From FEN-1297 sp963834015 (GTDB taxonomy: Bacteria; Bacteroidota; Ignavibacteria; Ignavibacteriales; Ignavibacteriaceae): a DNA stretch of 64,000 bases. Every line of letters begins with the position of its first letter. Within the stretch, counting starts at the first letter, position 1. The position numbers and the translations under genes were made by a program. This document shows, piece after piece, positions 36,808 through 45,900 of the stretch. The DNA lies in contig CAWIAG010000002.1 of the NCBI GenBank assembly GCA_963834015.1, positions 1,054,001-1,118,000 on the forward strand, written 5' to 3'. The notes beneath the pieces are model-generated. The model saw only the letters and a program-made list of their open reading frames with translations. It was not told where the DNA came from and did no database searches.

Positions 36808-38057
36808 TATTTAAAAACCTCTATTATTTTTTTTATCCCGCCGGTTAGTACATCTATTTCTTCCTTTGTATTATAAAAGGCAAATGAAGCGCGTGAAGTA
36901 GCGGGTATTTTAAAACGGTCCATAACCGGCTGCGTACAGTGATGCCCTGTCCTTATAGCTACTCCTTCAAAATCAAGAAAAGTTCCAACATCATGCGGGT
37001 GGATATTATCAATTATAAAAGAAAGTACACTGCTTTTCTTTTTCGCACAGCCGATTATTCTAACTTCACTTAAACCTGATATTTTTTCAGTTGCATAATC
37101 TAATAAATCGCGTTCTTGTATTGATATGGCATCAATACCAATACCCGATATATAATCTATAGCAGTGCCTAAAGCTATAACATCCGCTATGTTAGGAGTT
37201 CCCGCTTCAAATTTGTAAGGTAATGAATTAAAAGTAGTTTCTTCAAATGTTACCTTTGATATCATGTCTCCGCCGCCCTGGTACGGCGGCATTTCGTTTA
37301 GCAATTTTTCTTTCCCGTAAAGAACACCTATTCCCGTCGGGCCATATATTTTATGTCCTGAGAATGCAAAAAAATCACAACCAAGTCTCTGAACGTCAAC
37401 ATTTAAATGTTGTATCGCCTGAGCACCGTCAAGTAATACGGGTATCTTAAACCGATGGGCGGTTTCAATTATTTCTTCGACAGGATTTATCGTTCCAAGG
37501 GAATTTGAGACATAAACAACAGCAATAAGCTTTGTTTTTTCATTTATCATTTTTTCAAATTCTTCGAAGATAATTTCACCGTCATTCGTAATAGGTACTA
37601 CTCTTAGTTTAATCTTTTTGTCTTTGGCTATTAACTGCCAGGGAACAATGTTTGAATGGTGTTCCATCCCGGTTATTATTACTTCATCTCCCTCCTTTAA
37701 TATTCCGCGTCCGAATGAAGCGGCAACTAGGTTTATAGAATCTGTAGTGCCTTTGGTAAAGATTATTTCCTTCTCGCTCGAAGCGTTTATAAATTCTTTT
37801 ACCTTTATCCTGGAATCCTCATAAGCTTTTGTTGAAAGCTCGCTTAAAAAGTGAACACCTCTGTGTACATTCGAGTTCATTGATGTATAGTATTCAACAA
37901 GCTTGTCAATAACAATTTGCGGTTTTTGAGTAGTAGCTGCATTGTCAAAATAGCATAGAGGTTTACCGTGAATCTTTGTATTAAGAATAGGAAAATCAGA
38001 ACGGATTTTTTCCAGGTTTAATGATTTTAATTTGTTATTTATAATTACTTTATCCAT
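36807..38057 (-). CDS. sufS: Cysteine desulfurase SufS
   Basis: 416 residues. A PLP enzyme that takes sulfur from cysteine for iron-sulfur cluster assembly. The PLP lysine is in FAFSGHKIYGPTGIGVLYGK, the start has YFDNAATTQKPQIVIDKL, and the catalytic Cys loop RTGHHCTQPVMDRF is the short, group II (SufS) type. It lies between sufD and sufU in the operon. Confidence 0.96.
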   Translation of the reverse strand: MDKVIINNKLKSLNLEKIRSDFPILNTKIHGKPLCYFDNAATTQKPQIVIDKLVEYYTSMNSNVHRGVHFLSELSTKAYEDSRIKVKEFINASSEKEIIFTKGTTDSINLVAASFGRGILKEGDEVIITGMEHHSNIVPWQLIAKDKKIKLRVVPITNDGEIIFEEFEKMINEKTKLIAVVYVSNSLGTINPVEEIIETAHRFKIPVLLDGAQAIQHLNVDVQRLGCDFFAFSGHKIYGPTGIGVLYGKEKLLNEMPPYQGGGDMISKVTFEETTFNSLPYKFEAGTPNIADVIALGTAIDYISGIGIDAISIQERDLLDYATEKISGLSEVRIIGCAKKKSSVLSFIIDNIHPHDVGTFLDFEGVAIRTGHHCTQPVMDRFKIPATSRASFAFYNTKEEIDVLTGGIKKIIEVFK

Positions 38058-38120
38058 TTTATATCTCTTTTAATTTAACCGCCGATAAATCCCGAATGAC
38101 GCCTCAACATCCGTAAAAAA

Positions 38121-39440
38121 TTATCTAACTTTATTAAATCTACCGGAAAGAATTTTTTCAAGATAATCTTTCACGGGTTCCGTCTTAATTGATTTTATAA
38201 CATCGCTTGCAAAAGCGTGAATCAAAATTTCACGAGCTTTTTCTTCTCCTATTCCTCTTGTCTTAAGATAGAATAAAGAATCCTTGTCAAGCTGCCCCAC
38301 TGTAGCTCCATGGCTGCATTTTACATCATCCGCAAAAATCTCAAGCTGGGGTTTTGTATTAATCAAAGCGCCGTCGGATAAGATTATATTATTATTTTCC
38401 TGGAAAGCGTTTGTTTTCTGAGCGTCCCTCCGGACTATAACCTTACCATTAAATACCCCGCGGGAGTTATCATCCAGAATACCTTTGTAATGTTCATGGC
38501 TCGTGCAGTGTGGTTTTGCATGATCAATCAGTGAATGAGTATCATAAAGCTGGTTTCCAGTTAAAAGATAAAGTCCATTTAACGAGCATTCCGCTCCTTC
38601 ATCATTAAATTTTGAGTTTATATCATACCGGGAAATTTCCCCGCCCAGTGATATTGAATAGGAAACAAAATTACTGTTTTTCCCCTGGCCAACTTCAGTT
38701 CGTGAAACGTGGAATGCATTTGAGCTTTCTTCCTGTATTTTTATATGATGGATTGAAGAATTTTCACCGGACGCAATTTCCGAAACTACATTTGTGAAAT
38801 AAATTCCTGCCTGTAAAGAAACATACCGCTCAATTATCGTTACCTGTGAATTTTTACCCGCAATAAAAAGATTGCGCGGCTGAGATAATATTTTTTCTTC
38901 TCCTGGCACGGCAATAAACAGGATATTAATTGGATCTTCAATAATCTTATTATCATTCACATAAATGAAAGCGCCATCCTGCGTAAATGCAGTACTTAAT
39001 GCGGTAAATATTTGCGTTTTAAAATTTGCATATTTGCCAAAATGTTCGTTAACAATAGCAGACCCGCTTTTAATTAAATCTGAAAGGCTTCCAACGCTTA
39101 TGCCTTCGGGAAGATTTTTAAGTTTAGAAAGTTCCGGCGCAAAATGACCGTTTACAAAAACTATCAAATTTCCTGAAATCTTCTTAAAAAGAAAATTCTT
39201 AATCTGCTTTTGTTTTAAGTTAATCTTTCCTGAAGGTAAAAAATTATGCTTCAATAGAGGCATAATATTTGTAAACCGCCAATCTTCATCAAGTGTAGTT
39301 GGAAAATTAAGAGTTGAGAATTTTGCAATCGCTTCTTTTCTTACCTGGTGAATAGGCTTTAGGCTTCCGCCATTCAGGTTGTTCTCAAATTTTTCAAAGT
39401 TTGAGATATACCATTTTTTAATATCTAAAATCTCACTCAT
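38121..39440 (-). CDS. sufD: Fe-S cluster assembly protein SufD
   Basis: 439 residues from the ATG at 39440 (MSEILDIKKWYISNF), which is one base after the sufC stop and has GGAAGGG just upstream. An in-frame ATG at 39503 would overlap sufC by about 60 nt and is rejected. The C-terminal half has the SufB/SufD beta-helix core with KPQLEIFADDVKCSHGATVGQLDKDSLFYLKTRGIGEEKAREIL. SufD forms the scaffold complex with SufB and the ATPase SufC. Confidence 0.95.
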   Translation of the reverse strand: MSEILDIKKWYISNFEKFENNLNGGSLKPIHQVRKEAIAKFSTLNFPTTLDEDWRFTNIMPLLKHNFLPSGKINLKQKQIKNFLFKKISGNLIVFVNGHFAPELSKLKNLPEGISVGSLSDLIKSGSAIVNEHFGKYANFKTQIFTALSTAFTQDGAFIYVNDNKIIEDPINILFIAVPGEEKILSQPRNLFIAGKNSQVTIIERYVSLQAGIYFTNVVSEIASGENSSIHHIKIQEESSNAFHVSRTEVGQGKNSNFVSYSISLGGEISRYDINSKFNDEGAECSLNGLYLLTGNQLYDTHSLIDHAKPHCTSHEHYKGILDDNSRGVFNGKVIVRRDAQKTNAFQENNNIILSDGALINTKPQLEIFADDVKCSHGATVGQLDKDSLFYLKTRGIGEEKAREILIHAFASDVIKSIKTEPVKDYLEKILSGRFNKVR

Positions 39441-39441
39441 A

Positions 39442-40203
39442 CTACCCTTCCACCAGTTCCTTTTGCTCTTTAAGCCAGTCGTAGCCTTTTTCTTCCAGTT
39501 CAAATGCTAATTCTTTAGTGCCTGATTTTACTATCTTCCCGTTATAAAGCACGTGAACAAAGTCAGGAACAATGTAGTTTAGCAGTCGTTGATAGTGAGT
39601 AACAACTATGGCGGCCCTGTCTTTTGATCTTAATTTATTAACGCCGTTCGCCACAATTCTAAGCGCATCAATATCAAGGCCTGAATCAGTTTCATCCAGT
39701 ATTGAAAGTTTTGGTTCAAGTACTGCCATCTGCAATATTTCATTGCGTTTCTTTTCGCCGCCCGAAAATCCTTCATTAACTGCACGGCTCAATAGCGATT
39801 GGTCCATTTCCACAAGCTTCATTTTCTTTTTAAGCATAGTCAGAAATTCCATTGCATCAATTGCTTCCTGGCCGCGGTACTTTCTTATTTCATTAATTGC
39901 AGTTTTGAGAAGGTTGGTATTGCTTACACCGGGAATTTCCACTGGATATTGAAAAGCCAGGAAAATTCCTTCCCTTGCCCTGTCTTCGGGAGTCAGGTCC
40001 AATAAGTTCCTCCCTTCAAAAATTACTTCACCCTTCGTTACCAGGTACTCTTTTCGCCCGGCAAGCACCTGAGCAAGCGTGCTTTTGCCGCTTCCATTCG
40101 GTCCCATAATGGCATGAACTTCCCCGGCACTTACTTTTAAATTGATACCTTTTAGTATTTCTTTATTCTCTATGCTTGCATGAAGATCTTTAATTTCTAA
40201 CAT
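39442..40203 (-). CDS. sufC: Fe-S cluster assembly ATPase SufC
   Basis: 253 residues. ABC-type ATPase with Walker A GPNGSGKSTLAQVLAG, signature FSGGEKKRNEILQMA and Walker B LSILDETDSGLDIDAL. The SILDExDSGLDID form is characteristic of SufC. It powers the SufBCD scaffold. It lies between sufB and sufD, with the sufD start one base after its stop. Confidence 0.97.
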   Translation of the reverse strand: MLEIKDLHASIENKEILKGINLKVSAGEVHAIMGPNGSGKSTLAQVLAGRKEYLVTKGEVIFEGRNLLDLTPEDRAREGIFLAFQYPVEIPGVSNTNLLKTAINEIRKYRGQEAIDAMEFLTMLKKKMKLVEMDQSLLSRAVNEGFSGGEKKRNEILQMAVLEPKLSILDETDSGLDIDALRIVANGVNKLRSKDRAAIVVTHYQRLLNYIVPDFVHVLYNGKIVKSGTKELAFELEEKGYDWLKEQKELVEG

Positions 40204-40267
40204 TATTTTCCCAAGTTTATTGTTTTTTATTTATAATTGACTATACCTGGTTAAGGCCGGGTTCACA

Positions 40268-41716
40268 CTATCCAACACTTCCTTCAAGGCTGACACTTAG
40301 TAGCTTCTGGGCTTCCACTGCGAATTCCATTGGAAGTTCTTTAAAAACTTCTTTACAATAGCCGTTCACTATTAAATTGATTGCATCTTCAAGAGCAATT
40401 CCTCGCTGGCTGAGATAAAATATTTGGTCATCGCCTATTTTGGAAGTTGTAGCTTCATGCTCAATCTGTGCCTTGGAGTTATTTATGTCCAGGTAAGGAA
40501 ATGTATGAGCGCCGCATTTATCTCCTATTAATAAAGAATCGCATTGGGAAAAGTTACGCGCGTTGTCTGCTTTTTTTATTATTTTCACTTGCCCGCGGTA
40601 ACTGTTGCTGCTTTTGCCGGCAGAGATACCTTTTGAAACTATAGTACTCCTGGTATTTTTCCCCATATGAATCATCTTTGTGCCTGTATCTGCCTGCTGA
40701 TAATTATTGGTTACTGCGACGGAGTAAAATTCGCCTGTAGAATTATCACCCATTAAAATACAGCTTGGATATTTCCAAGTTATTGCCGAACCGGTTTCTA
40801 CCTGCGTCCATGAAATTTTTGAATTTATTCCCTTGCATAATCCCCGCTTCGTTACAAAATTATATATGCCGCCTTTGCCGTTCTTATCACCGGGATACCA
40901 ATTCTGTACTGTAGAATATTTTATTGCAGCGTTATCAAGCGCTACGAGTTCTACAACTGCCGCATGAAGTTGGTTTTCGTCTCTCATAGGAGCAGTACAT
41001 CCTTCAAGATAACTTACATACGCACTTTCTTCCGCAACGATTAGAGTTCTTTCAAACTGTCCGGTATTAGCAGCATTTATCCTGAAATAAGTAGAGAGTT
41101 CCATCGGGCAGCGGACACCTTTTGGTATAAAAGCAAATGACCCGTCGCTGAATACCGCTGAGTTAAGTGAAGCGAAATAATTATCCGTATATGGTACAAC
41201 ACTGCCAAGATACTGTTTTACAAGATCCGGATGATTCCTTATTGCCTCGGACATTGGACAGAAAATTATGCCAAGCTCAGATAGTTTTTCCTTAAATGTT
41301 GTTGCGACGGAAACACTATCAAATACTGCATCTACTGCAACTCCGGAGAATATTTTTTGTTCTTCCAGAGAAATACCGAGTTTTTCATAAGTTTTTAGTA
41401 ATTCAGGATCAACTTCTTCCAGACTGCTCAACTTCGGTTTCTTCTTTGGGGCTGAATAATATGATATCGACTGGTAATCAATTGGATCATAATGAATGTT
41501 TGCCCAATTGGGCTCCTTTAAAGTAAGCCAGTGATGGTAGGCTTTAAGCCGCCATTCAAGCATAAATTCCGGCTCATTTTTTATCCTGGATATTTTACAA
41601 ATAATGTCTTCATTTAGTCCTAAAGGAAAACTTTCAGATTCAATATCGCTTACGAAACCGTATTTATACTCTTTATTTGCAAGTTCTTCAATTGACGATA
41701 CTTCGGTAGAACTCAT
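40268..41716 (-). CDS. sufB: Fe-S cluster assembly protein SufB
   Basis: 482 residues, the full family length. Conserved blocks are FIPKGVRCPMELSTYFRINA, YVSYLEGCTAPMRDENQLHAAVVELVA, VQNWYPGD, FVTKRGLCKG, SWTQVETGSAITWKYPS and EHEATTSKIGDDQIFYLSQRGI. SufB carries the nascent cluster. It is the first gene of the SUF operon. A promoter (41805-41835) and a GC-rich hairpin (41747-41762) lie in its leader. Confidence 0.97.
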   Translation of the reverse strand: MSSTEVSSIEELANKEYKYGFVSDIESESFPLGLNEDIICKISRIKNEPEFMLEWRLKAYHHWLTLKEPNWANIHYDPIDYQSISYYSAPKKKPKLSSLEEVDPELLKTYEKLGISLEEQKIFSGVAVDAVFDSVSVATTFKEKLSELGIIFCPMSEAIRNHPDLVKQYLGSVVPYTDNYFASLNSAVFSDGSFAFIPKGVRCPMELSTYFRINAANTGQFERTLIVAEESAYVSYLEGCTAPMRDENQLHAAVVELVALDNAAIKYSTVQNWYPGDKNGKGGIYNFVTKRGLCKGINSKISWTQVETGSAITWKYPSCILMGDNSTGEFYSVAVTNNYQQADTGTKMIHMGKNTRSTIVSKGISAGKSSNSYRGQVKIIKKADNARNFSQCDSLLIGDKCGAHTFPYLDINNSKAQIEHEATTSKIGDDQIFYLSQRGIALEDAINLIVNGYCKEVFKELPMEFAVEAQKLLSVSLEGSVG

Positions 41717-41746
41717 TTTATTCCCAATTAATTTTAAGTTTTAAAG

Positions 41747-41762
41747 ACGGGGCAAGCCCCGT
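41747..41762 (-). promoter_or_regulatory. GC-rich hairpin in the leader of the SUF operon
   Basis: ACGGGGCAAGCCCCGT is a perfect 6-4-6 hairpin located 31 bp upstream of the sufB start and downstream of the predicted promoter. It stands out in an AT-rich leader. It could stabilise the mRNA or be an operator. No known motif is matched. Confidence 0.55.
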
Positions 41763-41804
41763 TTGCTGATAAACAATTATGTACATTTTGTTAAACGTGC
41801 AATG

Positions 41805-41835
41805 CAAAATTATTGTATCTGTACAAAAAAGTCAA
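41805..41835 (-). promoter_or_regulatory. Predicted promoter of the SUF operon
   Basis: On the minus strand a TTG (41835-41833) is followed after 20 nt by TAATTTTG (41812-41805), an exact match to the TAnnTTTG element of Bacteroidota promoters at their usual spacing from TTG. It lies about 90 bp upstream of sufB. Confidence 0.65.
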
Positions 41836-42077
41836 GATTAAAAAGTGAGAATTTGCTTAATATTTTTGATTGTGACGGGGGAATAATGAATATTGGTAAA
41901 ATAAACCGGTTTTTCCCGATTTAATGAAGATGCACATTCGAACCATTGATCAAAATATTGTTAATAAATTGTTGAGGATAGAATATTGGACTAACATACA
42001 TTGCTTTAAATTTCAACCAGAATTTGGTCAGAAACACTTGTTGTTGCTGCTAAAGATTGTTGAAATGGAGACTTTAA

Positions 42078-42899
42078 TCAATTCCAAGCGCCATGAACCA
42101 AAAGCTGATCAATTAATACAGTCTCTAATATATTCTCAGGTATTCCAAATGCCTTATTAATTAATCTTGTTAATTCTTCACGGGTACTTATAGTATATGT
42201 TTTTATAATGTCAGCCCGAATTTCAGTATAATTCAGGTTATGGATTATATATGAACGGTCATGTGAATACCTTGCCAGCAATATCGCATTCATAAAAGTA
42301 GCTTCAGCTTTAAAAGATTGTTCAATTACCTCTTTAAATTCTTCAATAGATCGAGGTTGAGGTTTTAATACATAACCATGCAGTAATTCATCATTTCTAT
42401 AAAGCTCCATACGGGAACTGCCGTTGCTATCCATTGGCTTCAGAACATATCTGTTAACTCCCTTTGAAATAATATAATCCGTTTGAAGATTTCGGGGAAG
42501 CGGTTCAAGGAAAGGAGCGGCATAACCTGTATCAATGATATATTCATAATTTTCTATTTTTACAATATTAGCGATATGTACATCCGGTTTGCTCATATCT
42601 GCGCCACAAAGATTAACATTATAACCTGAAGAATTTAACAGCTGGTGCAGATAATAGTTATTCGAATAACATGTACCTCCGAAATGATATCTTTCTATCC
42701 CTGATAAAAATTGTTCAAAGTCTGGTATTCCTTTTAAGCCGCTTTTTTTAAGATAATATAATTTTGAAATGTTTTCGAAAGGGACGTTCATCATTTGTGC
42801 TTCAATAATTTCTCTCAAAGCATTATATGAGGGTTTTCTCCGGCTAATTCCTAATAATTTTAAATAACGGGTAATATCGGGTTCACTAATATTTAACAT
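42078..42899 (-). CDS. Arylamine N-acetyltransferase family protein
   Basis: 273 residues. The catalytic triad is recognisable: Cys in FGGTCYSNNYYLHQLL, His in DVHIANIV and Asp in YIIDTGYAAPF. The N-terminal IPFENISKLYY-like segment (MNVPFENISKLYY) is typical. The family moves acetyl or acyl groups from CoA to aromatic amines or acts in polyketide release. No partner gene is adjacent, so the natural substrate is open. Confidence 0.88.
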   Translation of the reverse strand: MLNISEPDITRYLKLLGISRRKPSYNALREIIEAQMMNVPFENISKLYYLKKSGLKGIPDFEQFLSGIERYHFGGTCYSNNYYLHQLLNSSGYNVNLCGADMSKPDVHIANIVKIENYEYIIDTGYAAPFLEPLPRNLQTDYIISKGVNRYVLKPMDSNGSSRMELYRNDELLHGYVLKPQPRSIEEFKEVIEQSFKAEATFMNAILLARYSHDRSYIIHNLNYTEIRADIIKTYTISTREELTRLINKAFGIPENILETVLIDQLLVHGAWN

Positions 42900-43351
42900 A
42901 CTTTAAATATCAAAGGTTTTTCTTTTCAATTATTTAATCTTTGAACAAATCAAAATATTCTCCTGCAATCCTGTTGTAACTATCTCTGGTGTTTTTATTT
43001 ATTTTTTTGATGGAATCCATTTGTACAAATTTATAAAATAAATTGAAGATTGTAATATAGAACGCTTCACAATTAATATAATAACTGAAGTAGACCCGGA
43101 GGTTTGAGTTAGCAAATAAGTTAGCGAAGTTGAATTGTTTTAGAAAATTAAATACAAAATGGGAAGCTCACATTAAAGGTGAACCTTGCGTAATAAATTT
43201 GTCGAGGAAAAACTTCGAGGATCAGTCACATAGTGATTGTTATACCAGAAAACCTCGAAGGTTAAGGTCAGTAAATAAGTTAGGGGGTGAATGTTTTTGG
43301 TGAAAATAAATTCAAAATTAGAGGTTCACCCGCAAGGTGAACCTCACGCAT
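42900..43351. other. Intergenic region with several hairpins and short direct repeats
   Basis: No coding frame is supported. AAATAAGTTAG occurs twice (near 43117 and 43273). CTTCGAGG (43213-43220) can pair with CCTCGAAG (43253-43260), and the small hairpin TCAC-ATA-GTGA (43226-43236) lies between them. AAAGGTGAACCTTGCG near 43174 echoes the terminator hairpin at 43321-43345. The region looks like a pile-up of small hairpin sequences. Confidence 0.6.
43321..43345 (-). terminator. Perfect hairpin after the TlpA-like gene
   Basis: GAGGTTCACC (43321-43330) and GGTGAACCTC (43336-43345) form a 10-5-10 hairpin 7 bp after the stop codon of the thioredoxin-like gene. The T tract that follows on the minus strand is short (TAATTTT). 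A degenerate copy of the arm lies near 43174. Confidence 0.65.
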
Positions 43352-43909
43352 TTAATCCAGAAGCTTTTTAATTTCACTAATATAAATCTCTTTTGGTGTC
43401 AGGCCGACGTGCTGATTCACGATATTACCGTTTTTATCAATAATAAATGAAGTAGGGATTGATTCGATATTTCCATAAGCGTTAACAACATCAGGGGTTG
43501 CAAAGAGTACAGTATAATTTATATTGAAATTCTGTGCAAAAGAAGCAACCTGATCTTTTGTATCTGTATCTACTGAAATTCCGATAACCGCCAATTTGTT
43601 TCCAAATTCTGTCTGAAGATCTATCAAGTCGGGAATTCCTTTTCTGCAAGGCGGGCACCAGGTTGCCCAGAAATCTACAATAACCACTTTGCCTTTAAAG
43701 TCCGATAAACTTACAGTTTTGCCTGAAGGCCCTGCGAGGGTAAATTCAGGAGCTTTATTTTTGCTTGAATTGATATTATCAGCAGGATTACTCCCTTTAG
43801 CTGACTCTAAACTATTATTTTGTTCTTTATTAATATCGGAAGCATTTTTACTGCAACCGGATAATAACAATATTGAAAGGGATACGATTACTACCAGGAA
43901 TATTTTCAT
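43352..43909 (-). CDS. TlpA-family thioredoxin-like lipoprotein
   Basis: 185 residues. A lipoprotein signal ends at LLLSGC (Cys19). A polar linker of about 35 residues is followed by the TlpA/ResA domain FTLAGPSGKTVSLSDFKGKVVIVDFWATWCPPCRKGIPDL with the CPPC redox site. It should work in the periplasm as a disulfide reductase, for example in cytochrome c maturation. The gene 22 bp upstream encodes a small single-pass membrane protein and may be co-transcribed. Confidence 0.9.
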   Translation of the reverse strand: MKIFLVVIVSLSILLLSGCSKNASDINKEQNNSLESAKGSNPADNINSSKNKAPEFTLAGPSGKTVSLSDFKGKVVIVDFWATWCPPCRKGIPDLIDLQTEFGNKLAVIGISVDTDTKDQVASFAQNFNINYTVLFATPDVVNAYGNIESIPTSFIIDKNGNIVNQHVGLTPKEIYISEIKKLLD

Positions 43910-43931
43910 GTAAATCCTTATTCTAAAAGTC

Positions 43932-44192
43932 TTAATTATTTCCTTTTTCCATCATTAATTTCTTATCTATTGATGAATCCGGTTTTACTGTTGATGACGG
44001 GTTATAGCCCGGAGGATAAGGACCCTGGTCCGGAACAGAGCGTGTGTTATTAACTATAAAAAAGATCACCAAAATAACAACTAATAATGCTGTCCAAAAA
44101 GTATTTTTATATCTTGGATCGATTAAAGGTTTCTTTTCGATTGTCTTTTTACCAATTTGTCTTTCTTTCGGTTTGGTTTTAGCACTTCCCAT
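43932..44192 (-). CDS. Small single-pass membrane protein of unknown function
   Basis: 86 residues. A basic cytoplasmic N-terminus (KTKPKERQIGKKTIEKKPL) is followed by one membrane helix (FWTALLVVILVIFFIVNN, about 31-48). The C-terminal tail is rich in Pro, Gly and Ser. I do not recognise it. It lies directly upstream of the TlpA-like gene on the same strand, so the two may work together at the inner membrane. Confidence 0.7.
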   Translation of the reverse strand: MGSAKTKPKERQIGKKTIEKKPLIDPRYKNTFWTALLVVILVIFFIVNNTRSVPDQGPYPPGYNPSSTVKPDSSIDKKLMMEKGNN

Positions 44193-44292
44193 AATTATTA
44201 GATCCTTACAAATTTTGATGATAGAATTTCAAATACGATTCTAAAAATAATAAAAATAATTTTCAGTTCAGCTTATAAGATGCCGGAATATC

Positions 44293-45363
44293 TCAGAATA
44301 ACGCCAACTGGTTTCCCGGATTCCTTCTAAAGAGCTTATTTGTCAGCCTGATTCTTTCACTGTTCAGATTAAATTTTTTACAGTTTAATCTGAACAATTC
44401 ATGAATTGTGTCTGCTAATTCCCCTTCTCCGGTAAAACGCTTACCAAATTCCGATTCGTTTAACTTTCCGTTACGCGTACTTTTAATACTGTTTAGTATT
44501 TTGTTTGCCTGCCCGGGAAGTTCATTTTTAAGCCAATCTGAAAACAAATCTTTAACCGAATACGGCAGTCTTAGCAATATATATCCAGCTATTTTGGCGC
44601 CGGATTCCGCGGCCCTTTTTAATATGAGCGGAATTTCTTTATCGGTTAAACCCGGAATTACAGGGGCAATGTTTACACCTGCTGGTACACCATTTTTGGC
44701 CAATTCTTCAATAATCCTTAATCTTCTTTCAGGTATAGACGTACGAGGCTCCATTTTGTTTGCCAGTTCTTTATCAAGAGTTGCAATGCTTATCATTACC
44801 GATACTAAATTTAAACCGGCCATTTCTGTAAGTATATCTTTATCTCTTAATACCAAAGCGTTCTTTGTAATTACAGAAACCGGATTCCTATAATCCAGGC
44901 ATACCTGTAGTGATTTCCTCGTTATTCCAAGTCTTCGTTCAATGGGCTGATAAGGATCCGTATTTCCACAGAATAAAATAACATCCGGTTTGTAACTTTT
45001 CTTGTTAAACTGCTCTTCCAATAATTCAGGAGCATTTTCTTTAATCATTATTTTAGTCTCAAAATCCAACCCTTCAGAAAAGCCAAGAAATTCGTGAGAC
45101 GGCCTTGCGTAGCAATAAATACACCCATGTTCACATCCCCGGTAAGGATTAAATGAATAATCAAAAAACAGGTCTTCACTGTCATTTTTAGAAATTACGG
45201 ATTTAGACTCATCCCGGTAAAAGACCGTGCGTGGTTGAACTTCAAGATAATTTTCATCAATATTTAAATCATATCCGGGATTTGAATTATCAATTGAAAA
45301 TCTATTAAATCTGTTTTTAGGATTAGTTTGGGCGCCGCGTCCTTTAAATTTGGGCTGATTCAA
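44293..45363 (-). CDS. PA0069-family radical SAM protein
   Basis: 356 residues. The radical SAM cluster motif is CEHGCIYC within FNPYRGCEHGCIYCYARPSHEFLGFSEGLDFETKIMIKENA, which is diagnostic for the PA0069/SplB-related group. The start FKGRGAQTNPKNRF is also typical. GNTDPYQPIERRLGITR and the GVPAGVNIAPVIPGLTDKEIP block are conserved. The reaction is not known for this subgroup. The neighbours give no clear hint. Confidence 0.92.
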   Translation of the reverse strand: MNQPKFKGRGAQTNPKNRFNRFSIDNSNPGYDLNIDENYLEVQPRTVFYRDESKSVISKNDSEDLFFDYSFNPYRGCEHGCIYCYARPSHEFLGFSEGLDFETKIMIKENAPELLEEQFNKKSYKPDVILFCGNTDPYQPIERRLGITRKSLQVCLDYRNPVSVITKNALVLRDKDILTEMAGLNLVSVMISIATLDKELANKMEPRTSIPERRLRIIEELAKNGVPAGVNIAPVIPGLTDKEIPLILKRAAESGAKIAGYILLRLPYSVKDLFSDWLKNELPGQANKILNSIKSTRNGKLNESEFGKRFTGEGELADTIHELFRLNCKKFNLNSERIRLTNKLFRRNPGNQLALF

Positions 45364-45470
45364 TTATTATTCCGGGTATTATTATATTTATTCAAATTTA
45401 CACAATCATAATTTCACAGGATGTGCTTAAGTTATCCTTTAAGATTTAATGCCGGCAGGTTAAAATTAAA

Positions 45471-45508
45471 AAAGATTCAGTTAAATAAGTTACTTAACCG
45501 AATCTTTA
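45471..45508 (-). terminator. Strong terminator after the 36-residue membrane protein gene
   Basis: On the minus strand AAAGATTCGGTTAA pairs with TTTAACTGAATCTTT and is followed by TTTAATTTT. It begins about 25 bp after the stop codon of the small gene at 45533-45643. The stem is about 14 bp with one wobble or mismatch. Confidence 0.85.
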
Positions 45509-45532
45509 AAAAAGAAGAGATTAAATCAATAA

Positions 45533-45643
45533 TTACATTGATTTTTTTCTAATTTTATAAGCAATGTAGGATCCCCCAATTAAGACAAAGAATGAACCGG
45601 CAAAAATAGTAACTGCCGACATGATTATAGAGAATAAATCCAT
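45533..45643 (-). CDS. 36-residue single-pass membrane protein
   Basis: The frame reads MDLFSIIMSAVTIFAGSF followed by FVLIGGSYIAYKIRKKSM, one membrane helix with a basic C-terminal tail. GAGGACA lies 8 nt before the ATG, the same ribosome site style as the gene at 54804. A strong terminator follows. Promoter-to-terminator spacing indicates a small monocistronic gene rather than chance. Short proteins of this shape occur as accessory subunits of respiratory oxidases (CcoS/CcoQ-like) or transporters. I cannot assign it. Confidence 0.75.
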   Translation of the reverse strand: MDLFSIIMSAVTIFAGSFFVLIGGSYIAYKIRKKSM

Positions 45644-45900
45644 TTTTTTGTCCTCACAAAATTTTGAAATATAAAACATTTAATTAATTATCGAATCAAA
45701 AACCTTAATAAATCTTATCAGAAGTCTTTATTCTTTCGTTGTCAACTTAATAAACCGATTTTAAATTGTAAAGTTTTTAACGATTAATTAACCTGAATTC
45801 GGGTAAATATTCGCCGAATGGTTTTATAATACCGACAAGCGGTATAAACATTTTATAAGTTTTCCGTCTGATTCTGCAAATAACTCAAGTGAAAAAGACA

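Larger units (their letters stand above)
41717..42077. other. Leader and intergenic region between the SUF operon and the N-acetyltransferase gene
   Basis: Apart from the predicted promoter and hairpin of the SUF leader, nothing is supported here. A plus-strand frame starting at 41924 runs into the N-acetyltransferase gene on the other strand and shows no coding signature. Confidence 0.6.

Noticed and set aside
39441..39503. Longer N-terminus for SufD
   Set aside because: It overlaps sufC. The ATG at 39440, one base after the sufC stop with GGAAGGG before it, is better.
41924..42160. Plus-strand 78-codon frame
   Set aside because: Half of it is antisense to the N-acetyltransferase gene, and the peptide has no coding character.
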